DNA of 64,000 nucleotides from Bacillota bacterium (GTDB lineage Bacteria; Bacillota; Clostridia; Oscillospirales; Oscillospiraceae): assembly GCA_028719885.1 (NCBI GenBank), contig JAQYLT010000082.1:1-64000 (forward strand), written 5' to 3'. Shown piece after piece: positions 19,968-29,650 of the stretch. The first letter of the stretch is position 1. Each line of letters begins with the position of its first letter. The notes under the pieces were generated by a model. It worked only from the letters and a program-made list of their open reading frames with translations. It was not told where the DNA came from and did no database searches. Made by a program: the position numbers and the translations under genes.

Positions 19968-20115
19968 AAAATCGGTGTTTTTCAAGATGTTTCGTAGGGA
20001 ATGCATTCATGCATTCCGCCCTGGTGGTTCATAAACCTTTCGGAATGCATAAATGCGTTCCCTACGCACACGTTGGCATATATTCCGTTGGGCGAACCCG
20101 CCAAATTCCAATTTT
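19968..20115. repeat. Composite palindromic-repeat element R2 (units 19993-20018, 20041-20066)
   Basis: CGTAGGGAATGCATTCATGCATTCCG and CGGAATGCATAAATGCGTTCCCTACG; right end CCCGCCAAATTCCAATTTT. Confidence 0.88.
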
Positions 20116-20149
20116 ATGGGAGGCAGCTGGCTGCAGCCCATAGCGTCTT

Positions 20150-21271
20150 TTATTTTGCCAATTCCTCCACGATATCGCAGATGCGTTCCGCGCTGTCCAG
20201 GGTCACCATCCGGCGCAGATTCTGGCCCATTTCCGCCCTGCGCTCCGGGTCGGAAAGCAGGGCTTTGATTTCCCCATAGAGCTTCTCCGGGGTGCAGTCC
20301 TTTTCCACCACCACCACGGCGCCGTTTCTTGCCTCCAGGAGCCGGGCGTTCTTCTCCTGATGGTTGTTGGTCACATTGGGAGAGGGAATGAGGATGCAGG
20401 GCAGTCCGGCGGCGCCGATTTCATTGCAGGTGGAAGCCCCCGCCCGGCTGATGATCACATCCGCCGCCGCCATCAGGGTGGGCATATTATAGAAATACTC
20501 CACCATTTCAATTCGGTCGGTCTTTGAAAGGTCCACGCCCTTTTCCTTTACCAGGCCGGGCATCCATTCCCAGCCGAAGCTACCGGTGGCGTGGATGTGG
20601 CGGAACGGGAAGCCCTCCTCCTTTTCCAGCCGGAACAGCTCTGCCATGGTCTGATTCATCATTTTTGCCCCAAGGCTGCCAAAGGCGGAGACCACCACCG
20701 GCTCGTCGCCGAAGCCCAGCTCCTTTCTGGCCGCCTCCCGGTCGCCATAGATAAACTCCCGGCGCACCGGCATTCCCACTACCTCCACCTTGGAGGGGTC
20801 CGGATACATGGCCTTGCTCTCTTCAAAGCAGACCAGCACCCGGTCCGCCAGCCGGGAGGCCAGCTTGGTGGTCACCCCGGGAACGGCGTTGCTCTCATGG
20901 ACGCACACCGGGATGCCCATGGAAGAACCGGCATACAGCGCGGGGAAGCTGGCATAGCCGCCGGTGCCAATGATCACATCCGGCTGAAACTCCCGGAAAA
21001 TCTTCTTGCATGCCTTCACCGCGTCCAGCACGCATTTCACCGCCTTGGCATTCTGCTTCAGACCGGCGGGAGTCAGCTTTCTGCTCAGGCCGGAGCCGGG
21101 CAGGCATTTCAGCTCGTAGCCCGCCTGGGGCACCAGCTTTTCCTCCATGTGCCCTGTGGCGCCGATGAAGAGAATGTTACACTTCGGGTCCCGCTCCCGC
21201 ATCATATTGGCTACGGCCAGGGCCGGATTGATGTGTCCGGCGGTTCCGCCGCAGGTAAAAATCAGATTCAT
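20150..21271 (-). CDS. murG: UDP-GlcNAc:MurNAc-pentapeptide-PP-undecaprenol GlcNAc transferase
   Basis: TCGGTAGHINPALAVAN; SRAGASTCNEIGAAGLPCILIPSP. Confidence 0.96.
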   Translation of the reverse strand: MNLIFTCGGTAGHINPALAVANMMRERDPKCNILFIGATGHMEEKLVPQAGYELKCLPGSGLSRKLTPAGLKQNAKAVKCVLDAVKACKKIFREFQPDVIIGTGGYASFPALYAGSSMGIPVCVHESNAVPGVTTKLASRLADRVLVCFEESKAMYPDPSKVEVVGMPVRREFIYGDREAARKELGFGDEPVVVSAFGSLGAKMMNQTMAELFRLEKEEGFPFRHIHATGSFGWEWMPGLVKEKGVDLSKTDRIEMVEYFYNMPTLMAAADVIISRAGASTCNEIGAAGLPCILIPSPNVTNNHQEKNARLLEARNGAVVVVEKDCTPEKLYGEIKALLSDPERRAEMGQNLRRMVTLDSAERICDIVEELAK

Positions 21272-21274
21272 GGA

Positions 21275-22447
21275 TTATTCCTCCAGTGTTTTTCTTTCGT
21301 CCCGGTGGCGGGAGATGCTGAGCACAATGCCCATCTCCCCCAGATTCACCGCCAGCGCCGTGCCTCCGTAGGAGAAGAACGGCAGGGAGATTCCGGTGGA
21401 GGGCAGCAAATTGGTGACTACGCCCAGATTCAGCACCGTCTGCACCGCAATCAGGGTGATAAGCCCCGCCGCAAGAACCGTGGAAAACCGGTCCTTGGCG
21501 TGGAGGGCAATCCAATAGCCCCGGAGAATCAGGGCCGCCAGCAGCACAATGATGGCCGTAGCCCCCACCAGTCCCAGCTCTTCGCAGATCACCGCGAAGA
21601 TATAGTCGTTATATTGAAAGGGCAGATAGAGATACTTCTGCCTGCTTTTTCCAAATCCAAGGCCGAATACCCCGCCGGAGCCAATGGCATAGAGGGATTG
21701 GAGTATCTGATACCCCGTGTCCCCCGGGTCCCGCTCCGGATGAAGCCAGGCCGTAATCCGGTCACCGGCATAGCCCATCAGGCTCACATACACCACCACG
21801 AACACCGCGGCAGCTCCGGCGCCGGCCAGCAGCCACCGAACTCTGGTGCCGGCCACAAACATCATCACCACGCCCACCATGCCCATGAGCATAATGGCAC
21901 TCAGGTGCTTTTCCAGCGCCAGGGGAATCAGGATGCCCAGCATGGCAACGCCGAAGCCCAACACGCCGTACTGAAATTTCTCTGCCCGGGAGCCGAATTT
22001 CCGGGTCAGCCTGCCAAACAGCAGAATCAGGGTGAATTTCGCCAGCTCCGAGGGCTGGAACTGAATGCCCGCCACGTTGATCCAACGCCGGGCACCGTTC
22101 ACCGATTCCCCCATGACCAGCACCCCCAACAGCAGGAGAATGCTGACAAAATACAGCGGCCAGGCCAGCCGGAACCAGAGCTCCGCCGGGATTCGGCTGA
22201 ACACCGCCATGGCCACCAGACCGATTCCGACGCAGATGGCCTGCTTTTGCAGATACCGGGTGGAGCTGACATAGCCGGTATCGTATTCACTCTGGGCGGA
22301 GCTGGCGGAGTAGAGCATGATGAGCCCCACGGTCAGCGCCAGCAGCACCAGCACCAAAAAAGGAACGTCCACTCTTGACTCCGCCTCCGGGAGGCGGCGG
22401 TTCTCTTTGGCACGCACAGAAGCTGCTGCCATGGGAACTCCTTCCAA
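21275..22447 (-). CDS. ftsW: FtsW/RodA/SpoVE family glycosyltransferase
   Basis: GFGKSRQKYLYLPFQYNDYIFAVICEELGL, LPSTGISLPFFSYGGTAL. Confidence 0.93.
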   Translation of the reverse strand: MEGVPMAAASVRAKENRRLPEAESRVDVPFLVLVLLALTVGLIMLYSASSAQSEYDTGYVSSTRYLQKQAICVGIGLVAMAVFSRIPAELWFRLAWPLYFVSILLLLGVLVMGESVNGARRWINVAGIQFQPSELAKFTLILLFGRLTRKFGSRAEKFQYGVLGFGVAMLGILIPLALEKHLSAIMLMGMVGVVMMFVAGTRVRWLLAGAGAAAVFVVVYVSLMGYAGDRITAWLHPERDPGDTGYQILQSLYAIGSGGVFGLGFGKSRQKYLYLPFQYNDYIFAVICEELGLVGATAIIVLLAALILRGYWIALHAKDRFSTVLAAGLITLIAVQTVLNLGVVTNLLPSTGISLPFFSYGGTALAVNLGEMGIVLSISRHRDERKTLEE

Positions 22448-22472
22448 CGTTTTCCGGGAAAACCCGGAGCGA

Positions 22473-23450
22473 TTATTGAATCAGGCCGGAAATGCCGAAC
22501 CAGGCAATCACGCACATGATGGCGGACACACCGGCAAAGGTTAAAACGATTTTCTCCTCTTTCCACCCGCACATCTCAAAATGATGGTGGATGGGGGACA
22601 TTTTGAACAGCCGCTTGCCGTGGGTCAGCTTGAAATAGCCCACCTGCAAAATCACGGACAGGGTTTCGCAGATATACACAAAGCCCACCAGGATCAGAAT
22701 CAGGGGCATATCCAGGGCAATGGCCATGGCGCAGACCACGCCTCCTAAGAACAGGGAGCCGGTGTCGCCCATGAACACCTTTGCAGGATGCCAGTTATAG
22801 AATAGATAGGCAATCAATCCGCCAATGAGCGCCGCAGGCAGCAGCGCCAAATCCATCCGGCCTCTGGCAATGGCCGCCGCGGTGAAAAACACCATCACCG
22901 GCAGCGTCACGGAGCTGCTCAGCCCATCGATGCCGTCGGTCAGGTTCACGGAGTTCACGCAGCCCACCACCACAAACATGGTAAACATCACATAAAGAAG
23001 CGGATGAAGCTGGATGGTATGGTTGACAAAGGGGATGTACAGGCCGGTGCTCAGGCTGCCGTGCTTATACAGGGCGTAGACAAACAGCGCCGCAGCCGCC
23101 ATCTGAAACAGCAGCTTCTGCAGGGCGGACAGGCCCAGATTTTCGTCATGCTTGATTTTGGCAAAATCATCCACCATGCCGATGGCTCCAAAGGCAGCGG
23201 CCATCAGATAGACATAGAAGACGGAATAGTCCTTGATGGAGCCCAGGTTGATCAGCAGGCACACCAGAGCCGCCGCAATGAACATGAGCCCGCCCATCAC
23301 CGGAGTGCCGGCCTTTTGATTATGCCAGGTGGGACCGATTTTCCGCAGCTTGATTCCGGCCTTCAGCGCCCGGAGCACCGGCAGCAGAAAATAGCCGAAA
23401 ACCCCGGACAGAACACAGCCGATCAGGGCTGTGATTAGTATTCTGGTCAT
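22473..23450 (-). CDS. mraY: Phospho-N-acetylmuramoyl-pentapeptide transferase
   Basis: GTPVMGGLMF, NLTDGIDGLSSS, MSPIHHHFE. Confidence 0.96.
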   Translation of the reverse strand: MTRILITALIGCVLSGVFGYFLLPVLRALKAGIKLRKIGPTWHNQKAGTPVMGGLMFIAAALVCLLINLGSIKDYSVFYVYLMAAAFGAIGMVDDFAKIKHDENLGLSALQKLLFQMAAAALFVYALYKHGSLSTGLYIPFVNHTIQLHPLLYVMFTMFVVVGCVNSVNLTDGIDGLSSSVTLPVMVFFTAAAIARGRMDLALLPAALIGGLIAYLFYNWHPAKVFMGDTGSLFLGGVVCAMAIALDMPLILILVGFVYICETLSVILQVGYFKLTHGKRLFKMSPIHHHFEMCGWKEEKIVLTFAGVSAIMCVIAWFGISGLIQ

Positions 23451-23468
23451 ATTTCTTCCCCCTGTGTA

Positions 23469-24830
23469 TCAGTTTTCCCTTTTCTGCAGTGCATCCACGA
23501 TCTGCTCCATGTGCATCCCCCGGCTGCCCTTTACCAGAACGTAGCTTCCCGGCTTCAGCACCCGGGTCAGTTGGGCAATCAGCTTTTCTTTCTCCGTGAA
23601 GGCCTGGGCATGAAGCGCATCCATTCCCCCGGTGAGGCAGCCGCTGACCACCCGGGAGGCATTGGGTCCATAGGCAAACACATAGTCGCTTTTCTGGGCC
23701 GCCATTCTTCCGATGCGGTAGTGCTCCGCCGGGGTGCAGGCCCCCAGCTCCAGCATGTCTCCCAAGACGGCGATTCGGCCCCCGGACTTGGTGCCCAGGA
23801 CCTTCAGCGCCGCTTCCATGGACTCGGGCCCGGCGTTGTAGCAGTCCTTGATCACCGTCACCGCGCCGATCTGCAGCACCTCCTGACGGCCGGACATGTT
23901 CCGGAAGGAATCCAGCCCCGCCCGAATCCGGTCGGGCTCCACCCCCATGGAAAGGCCCACGGTAATGGCCGCCAGAGCATCGGAAACATAGTGCAGCCCA
24001 TCCAGGTGCAGCTGCACCGGGAAGGAGTCCCCTCCGTCGTCATGCACCGTGAACTTGATAAGCCCCTCTTCCTGGGTCACATCCGTGGCATAAACATTGC
24101 ACTGCTCGTCGCTGCCGAAATAGATGATGGGCTGCTCCGGCTGCTCTTCCAAACTGCGGAGTAGGGTATCGTCTCCGTTCAGCAAGAGTCTTGCATCGGG
24201 GGCCATTCCCTCCAGAATCTCCATTTTGGCTTTGCGGATGCCCTCCTGAGAGCCCAGAAACTCCATGTGGGTGGTGCCGATGTTGGTGATGGCCGCCAGA
24301 TCCGGCCGGGCAATCCGGGACAAGTAGGCAATTTCCCGGAAATGGTTCATACCCATTTCCAGCACCGCCACCTGGGTATCCTCCGGCATGTCCAGAATGG
24401 CCATGGGCATACCAATGTCGTTATTGTGGTTGGCGGGGGTTTTGGCGGTGCGGAAGGTGGTTTCCAGCACCTGGGCCACCATCTCCTTGGTGGTGCTTTT
24501 GCCCACGGAGCCGGTGACGCCCACGATCTGCATTCCAATCCGCATTCTCTCCCGCCGGGCAATCTCTCCCAGAGCCAGCCGGGGGTCGGACACATAGATG
24601 GCGGGATAATCCCCCATCATCCGGGTGCACAGCACAGCGGCGGCGCCCTTTTTCATGGCGTCATGAATGAATTCGTGGCCGTCCCGCGCCCCCTGGAGGG
24701 CGACGAAGAGCTGGCCGGGCCGGAGGGTCCGGGTGTCGTTGTTGGCCCCCCGAAAGGGGATGTCCGCATATTTCTCTTCTACGGTGCCGCCGCACCAGGC
24801 CGCGGCCTGACGGAGTGTAATCGTTCCCAT
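23469..24830 (-). CDS. murF: UDP-MurNAc-tripeptide--D-Ala-D-Ala ligase
   Basis: GVTGSVGKSTTKEMVAQVLE; DCYNAGPESMEAAL. Confidence 0.95.
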   Translation of the reverse strand: MGTITLRQAAAWCGGTVEEKYADIPFRGANNDTRTLRPGQLFVALQGARDGHEFIHDAMKKGAAAVLCTRMMGDYPAIYVSDPRLALGEIARRERMRIGMQIVGVTGSVGKSTTKEMVAQVLETTFRTAKTPANHNNDIGMPMAILDMPEDTQVAVLEMGMNHFREIAYLSRIARPDLAAITNIGTTHMEFLGSQEGIRKAKMEILEGMAPDARLLLNGDDTLLRSLEEQPEQPIIYFGSDEQCNVYATDVTQEEGLIKFTVHDDGGDSFPVQLHLDGLHYVSDALAAITVGLSMGVEPDRIRAGLDSFRNMSGRQEVLQIGAVTVIKDCYNAGPESMEAALKVLGTKSGGRIAVLGDMLELGACTPAEHYRIGRMAAQKSDYVFAYGPNASRVVSGCLTGGMDALHAQAFTEKEKLIAQLTRVLKPGSYVLVKGSRGMHMEQIVDALQKREN

Positions 24831-26287
24831 TATTTTCGATTCCTCAATTCTTCCAGGTGGGCTGCAACCTCTTCCCGCTCATCCAGGTGATATTTCACAC
24901 CGCAGATTTCCTGATAGGTTTCATGGCCCTTTCCTGCCAATACAATTATATCATCTTTTTTCGCAATGTCCATAGCATATCTGATGGCTTTGCGGCGGTC
25001 TTCTATCACAACATACGCGCCCATGCTGGGGTTTATCCCCGCCAGGATGTCCTGAATAATGGCCATGGGCTCCTCGCTTCTGGGATTATCCGATGTAATA
25101 ATGGCAAAATCCGCGTTTTCCACGCCGATTCTGCCCATAATGGGCCGCTTCATTGGGTCCCGGTCACCGCCGCAGCCAAAGACGGAAATCAGCCTGCCCT
25201 TGCAGAAATCTCTGACAGAGCTGAGTACATTTTCCAGCCCGTCGGGAGAGTGGGCATAGTCAATCAGCACGCTGTAGGGCATGCCCGGGGTGGGGACCAC
25301 CTCCACTCTGCCCTTGACGCCTCTGGCCTTTGTCAGAGCGCCGGCAGCGGCAGGCAGGGAGACACCCAGCTCCATGGCGATGCCCAGAACGGTGAGCACA
25401 TTGTAAACCGTGAACTTTCCCGGAATGGGCAGATGCACCGGCACCCGTTCTTCTCCGGAGACGGCGGTAAAGGAAACGCCCTCCGCGTGGAGCTCCACGG
25501 CCTGCGCGTACAGGTCCGCCTTTTCCCGGACCGAGGTGGTCCGCACCGGGCAGGCTGCCGCCGACAGCATTCTGCCGGAATAGGGGTCGTCCCGGTTGAT
25601 CACCGCCCGATGGCACCGGCGGAACAGCTCTGCCTTGGCATCGCAGTAGGCATCCATGGTTTTGTGGAAGTCCAGGTGGTCCTCCGTCAGGTTGGTAAAG
25701 GCCGCCACATCATAGGTGATGCCGCCGATTCGCTCCAGGGAGATGGCATGGCTGGAAACCTCCATCACCACATGGGTACAGCCTGCGTCACGCATTTGGG
25801 CGAAAAGGCCCTGGAGCTCAAAGCTCTCCGGGGTAGTGCGTTCCGTGGGGAGCACCTGGTCGCCGATCAGATTCTCCATGGTTCCAATGAGCCCCACCTT
25901 GGCACCCAGGCAGGTTTCCAGCACCTGCTTGAGCAGCAGCGTGCTGGAGGTTTTTCCGTTGGTGCCGGTGATACCGATCATCTTCATGGATTTTGCGGGA
26001 TGACCAAAGTAATTCGTCCCAATCAGTGCCAGGGCCAGCCGGTCGGATTCCACCAGCACATAGGGCACATTTCCCTCCGGCTTCTTCGCCGTGACCACCA
26101 CGGCCGCGCCCTTTTCCATTGCCATGGGAATAAACCGGTTGCCGTCCGACGCAAAGCCGGAGATGGCCACAAACAGTGCCCCCGGCGTCACCTTGCGGGA
26201 GTCGTAGCAGACCGCCGTTATTTCCGTTTCCAAATCAGCGCTGCATTCCACCACCGGAACGCCCTGTAAAAGTTCTTTCAGTTTCAT
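24830..26287 (-). CDS. murE: UDP-MurNAc-L-Ala-D-Glu ligase (MurE)
   Basis: GITGTNGKTSSTLLLKQVLE; DYAHSPDGLENVL. Confidence 0.95.
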   Translation of the reverse strand: MKLKELLQGVPVVECSADLETEITAVCYDSRKVTPGALFVAISGFASDGNRFIPMAMEKGAAVVVTAKKPEGNVPYVLVESDRLALALIGTNYFGHPAKSMKMIGITGTNGKTSSTLLLKQVLETCLGAKVGLIGTMENLIGDQVLPTERTTPESFELQGLFAQMRDAGCTHVVMEVSSHAISLERIGGITYDVAAFTNLTEDHLDFHKTMDAYCDAKAELFRRCHRAVINRDDPYSGRMLSAAACPVRTTSVREKADLYAQAVELHAEGVSFTAVSGEERVPVHLPIPGKFTVYNVLTVLGIAMELGVSLPAAAGALTKARGVKGRVEVVPTPGMPYSVLIDYAHSPDGLENVLSSVRDFCKGRLISVFGCGGDRDPMKRPIMGRIGVENADFAIITSDNPRSEEPMAIIQDILAGINPSMGAYVVIEDRRKAIRYAMDIAKKDDIIVLAGKGHETYQEICGVKYHLDEREEVAAHLEELRNRK

Positions 26288-26407
26288 TGCGTATCCTATC
26301 CTCCTTACTCCGCAGAAAAGGAATCTATCTGCTTTTGCTCATTTAGGTTATCAGCTTAATGCAGCATAAGGGGCGTTTCGTAAATTAAGATATAAGCCAG
26401 TCGTGTG

Positions 26408-26661
26408 CGTAGGGAACGGATTTATCCGTTCCGCCCTGCTCGTAAATCACCGTGGTTCATTGAATCGAGGAATGTTGTGTTTTGCGTAGGGAACGGATTT
26501 ATCCGTTCCGAAAGGTTCGATGATCACCGCAGTTCGTTGCGTGGCATTTGGGGGAGTGGAACGGATAAATCCGTTCCCTACGAAAAGAATCAACATTTTT
26601 CCATTCAACATACCCTAATAAAGACGTTACCGGGGCGGAATGCATAAATGCATTCCCTACG
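26408..26661. repeat. Composite palindromic-repeat element R3 (units 26408-26433, 26485-26510, 26558-26582, 26636-26661)
   Basis: Four units, two forward then two reverse. Confidence 0.9.
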
Positions 26662-26754
26662 AATTGTTAATTGACAAAAGAACAATATAGCTGCGTAAAG
26701 CCGATAACCAAATTTCTCATTAGTCAGGGATATCTTATATCTTATATCTCGTTC

Positions 26755-29046
26755 TCAGTCCCGGGCGGTAGAATCCGCGAACTGCAGGGTAACCGCGCTC
26801 CCCACCGGAAGCTCCGTTCCGGCGGGCTCCTTTTGGCCGCACACCGTCACCTGGGGGGATTCCTCCTGATTGCCCGTGGCATTTACAAAAAGCCCCAATT
26901 TCCCAGCGGCCTGGCTGGCCTGCTGCCGGTTCATGCCGGTGAAATCAGGCACGGTAACCATCCGCTCCCCGTCTGCGTCTGCCAGGTACACCAGCACCTC
27001 GCTACCGGGAAGCACCTGCTCCCCCGCCGCCGGAAGCTGGGCCGTAATGGTCTCTCCCTCTCCCAGGGAGGTGACGGTGAGCTTCTGCTCCTTCACCAGC
27101 GCTCTGGCCTCCTTGAGGGTCAGGCCGGTCAGATTGTCCAGGGGAATCGCCTCCGCCTCGGCGGTTCGTTCCACCCCCAGATAGGGCAGAATGTCCGCCA
27201 TAATGGCCCCCACCGTGGGAGCCGCCATCACGCCGCCGGAAATATAGATTCCGGTGCTGCGGGAGGGGGTATCCAAAGCCGCCAATACAATATACTCCGG
27301 ATCTTCCATTGGCGCAATCCCAACAAATGACACGATTTTATCCAGAACTCTCTGGCCGTTTTCGTCAAATACATCAATTTTCTCGCTGGTTCCGGTTTTT
27401 CCCCCAATGGAGAACCCGGGAACCGCCGCGTTTTTCGCCGTTCCCTCTGTTACCACGCTGCGAATCAGCTCCCGCATGGTGGCGGAGGTTTCCGGAGAAA
27501 TGGTGGTGCGAACCACCGTGGGCTCCTGGCGCAGCAGAGTCACGCCGTTGGCATCCACCACCTCCGAGACGATGTAGGGCTCCAGGAGATTGCCGCCATT
27601 GACCACAGAGGAGATGGCCCGCACCAGCTGCAGGGGCGTGATTTTAAAGGTCTGGCCAAAGGAGCCGGAGGTCAGGGATGCGGTGCCCCACTTGTCCGTG
27701 TCGGTAATGAGCTTTTTATCAAAGAAAACCCCCTTGCTCTCCCCTGCCAGGTCGATGCCGGTTTTTTCCAGAATGCCAAAGCGCTGGACATAGTCGTAAA
27801 ACCGCTCCCCGCCCAGCTTCAGGGCGATGTGGGCAAAGGCAATGTTGCAGGAATTTTGAAGCGCTTGGGGGGTCTGCTCCGCCCCGTGTCCGGCGGAACG
27901 CCAGCAGTGCAGCAGCTGGGACCGGCCCGGAATCTGCTCCGCTCCCCGGCAATAGAAAGGCGTGGTCAGGGTAATGGCGCCGCAGTCCAGAGCCGCCGCC
28001 ATGGTCATCACCTTAAAGGTGGAGCCGGGCTCGTAGCCATCGGAGAGCACCCGGTTGCGCCACTGCTTCCACCGGGCCTCCGCCAGGGCCTTGGAATAGG
28101 CATCACTGTCCCCGCCGTTTTCCAGCAGCTGCTGAAGCGAAAGCAGGACCTTTTCATCGGCGATTTCCAGATAGTTGTTGGGGTCGTAGCTGCCCAGGGT
28201 GGCCATGGCCAGAATCTCCCCGGTTTTGCAGTTCATCACCAGGCCAAAGGCACCGTTCTGCACATCATAGCGTTCGATGGCCGTGGCCAGCTGCTTTTCC
28301 AGGCAGGCCTGAACCGTTGCGTCCAGGGTCAGAATCACATCCGCCCCCTTTTGGGAGGCCTGGAAATTTTCAAAGGAAAAGGGCATGTCCATTTCGTTGT
28401 TGCCCTTGGTGGTAATCACCTTTCCGGCGCTGCCCGCCAGGAAGCTGTTGTAGGAAGCCTCGATGCCCTCGGTGCCGTCGTTGGAGGCGTTGGTGAAGCC
28501 GATGACCTGGGCGGCCAGCGTTCCCTGGGGATACACCCGAACGGAGGTGGGCTCCAGATGGATGCCGGAAATATCATGCTCCTGAATATACGCACGGATT
28601 TGGGAGGCGGTCTGCTCCGGTATCCGGCTTCCGACCTGCTTATAGCGCCGCCGCAGGTCCTTTGCCTGCTCCGTGATCCAGCTGGGGTCTTTTTCCAGGA
28701 CGCCGCCTAAAAACTCCCCGATCTCCGAAAGATTTGCCTTGGATTGCTTCAATTCATGGGGGTCCAGGTAGACGTTTTCCCGGTTTTCGGAATAAGCCAG
28801 GATATTCAGGTTGCGGTCGTAGATGGTTCCCCGGTCGGCGGTGACGGCTGTAGAACGGGTTTGATTTCGCAGCGCCAGTCCGGAATAATATTCGTACTGG
28901 TCCACCATCAGGCTGTACAGTCGGGCAATCATGGGCAAAAAGGCCAGGATGCCCAAAAAAACGGCGATCAGCATCACCCGCCTGTGCTGACCGCTGTCCA
29001 TTCGCAGTCGGCCATACTCCTTCTGCTGCTTCCCCATCCCCACCAA
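26755..29046 (-). CDS. Class B penicillin-binding protein with C-terminal PASTA domains (FtsI/SpoVD-like)
   Basis: ADRGTIYDRN, STFKVMT, GGKTGTSEK, repeated PASTA-like C-terminus; in dcw cluster. Confidence 0.9.
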   Translation of the reverse strand: MVGMGKQQKEYGRLRMDSGQHRRVMLIAVFLGILAFLPMIARLYSLMVDQYEYYSGLALRNQTRSTAVTADRGTIYDRNLNILAYSENRENVYLDPHELKQSKANLSEIGEFLGGVLEKDPSWITEQAKDLRRRYKQVGSRIPEQTASQIRAYIQEHDISGIHLEPTSVRVYPQGTLAAQVIGFTNASNDGTEGIEASYNSFLAGSAGKVITTKGNNEMDMPFSFENFQASQKGADVILTLDATVQACLEKQLATAIERYDVQNGAFGLVMNCKTGEILAMATLGSYDPNNYLEIADEKVLLSLQQLLENGGDSDAYSKALAEARWKQWRNRVLSDGYEPGSTFKVMTMAAALDCGAITLTTPFYCRGAEQIPGRSQLLHCWRSAGHGAEQTPQALQNSCNIAFAHIALKLGGERFYDYVQRFGILEKTGIDLAGESKGVFFDKKLITDTDKWGTASLTSGSFGQTFKITPLQLVRAISSVVNGGNLLEPYIVSEVVDANGVTLLRQEPTVVRTTISPETSATMRELIRSVVTEGTAKNAAVPGFSIGGKTGTSEKIDVFDENGQRVLDKIVSFVGIAPMEDPEYIVLAALDTPSRSTGIYISGGVMAAPTVGAIMADILPYLGVERTAEAEAIPLDNLTGLTLKEARALVKEQKLTVTSLGEGETITAQLPAAGEQVLPGSEVLVYLADADGERMVTVPDFTGMNRQQASQAAGKLGLFVNATGNQEESPQVTVCGQKEPAGTELPVGSAVTLQFADSTARD

Positions 29047-29145
29047 TCCTTCCGCATAATGTCAGGAATGGGCAGCAAGGGAAACCCTCGCCGCCCACTG
29101 CAGCTGCTATTATGATTCTATGGTAAGCAGGGAGGGTTATGACAC

Positions 29146-29628
29146 TCAATTCCGTTTCGGTTCCGAAAACAGGCCCGACAGCAGCCAGACAAAATCGTCC
29201 CACGCTGAGGGCTTTTTTTCTTCCTTGGGCAAGTCGAAGAATACGGTGAAGCAATCCACTTTCTCCGCGTCCACCATGCCCAGCTCTTCGGCCTGCCGGC
29301 GGATCTCCTCCAGATCGTAGCTGGTGTGATAGGTATGGTTGAGCTTGGCATTTTCCCGCTTGATATCGGTTAGCTGTGCCTTCATCTGATCGTAGGCAGC
29401 CCTGGTATCCCGCAGATGGAAGGCGCCCACGATTAAAAGGGAGAGCATCACAATGGCAGCCAGCACGCCGCACACCGCCAGCGGGTCCACGTAGATCTTC
29501 TGCAGCCGCTCCAAATGAATGACAGGGCGCTTGATCTTTGCCTTTTGAGGCCGGGGCTTGGGCTGGGGGGCTTCACTGCCGAACACATAAAACTGACCGA
29601 CATATTGAATTTCAGGTTTCTGTGCCAT
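29146..29628 (-). CDS. FtsL-like small bitopic membrane protein
   Basis: Single TM plus coiled region, between rsmH and PBP gene. Confidence 0.65.
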   Translation of the reverse strand: MAQKPEIQYVGQFYVFGSEAPQPKPRPQKAKIKRPVIHLERLQKIYVDPLAVCGVLAAIVMLSLLIVGAFHLRDTRAAYDQMKAQLTDIKRENAKLNHTYHTSYDLEEIRRQAEELGMVDAEKVDCFTVFFDLPKEEKKPSAWDDFVWLLSGLFSEPKRN

Positions 29629-29650
29629 GGCGTTCTCTTCCCTTCCTCTT

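Noticed and set aside
20591-22378. 595-aa plus-strand ORF antisense to murG/ftsW
   Set aside because: Shadow ORF over conserved genes
26408-26661. Possible CRISPR array at the four-unit repeat cluster
   Set aside because: Units are palindromes in both orientations with irregular spacing of about 47-52 nt and related, not unique, spacers; no cas genes
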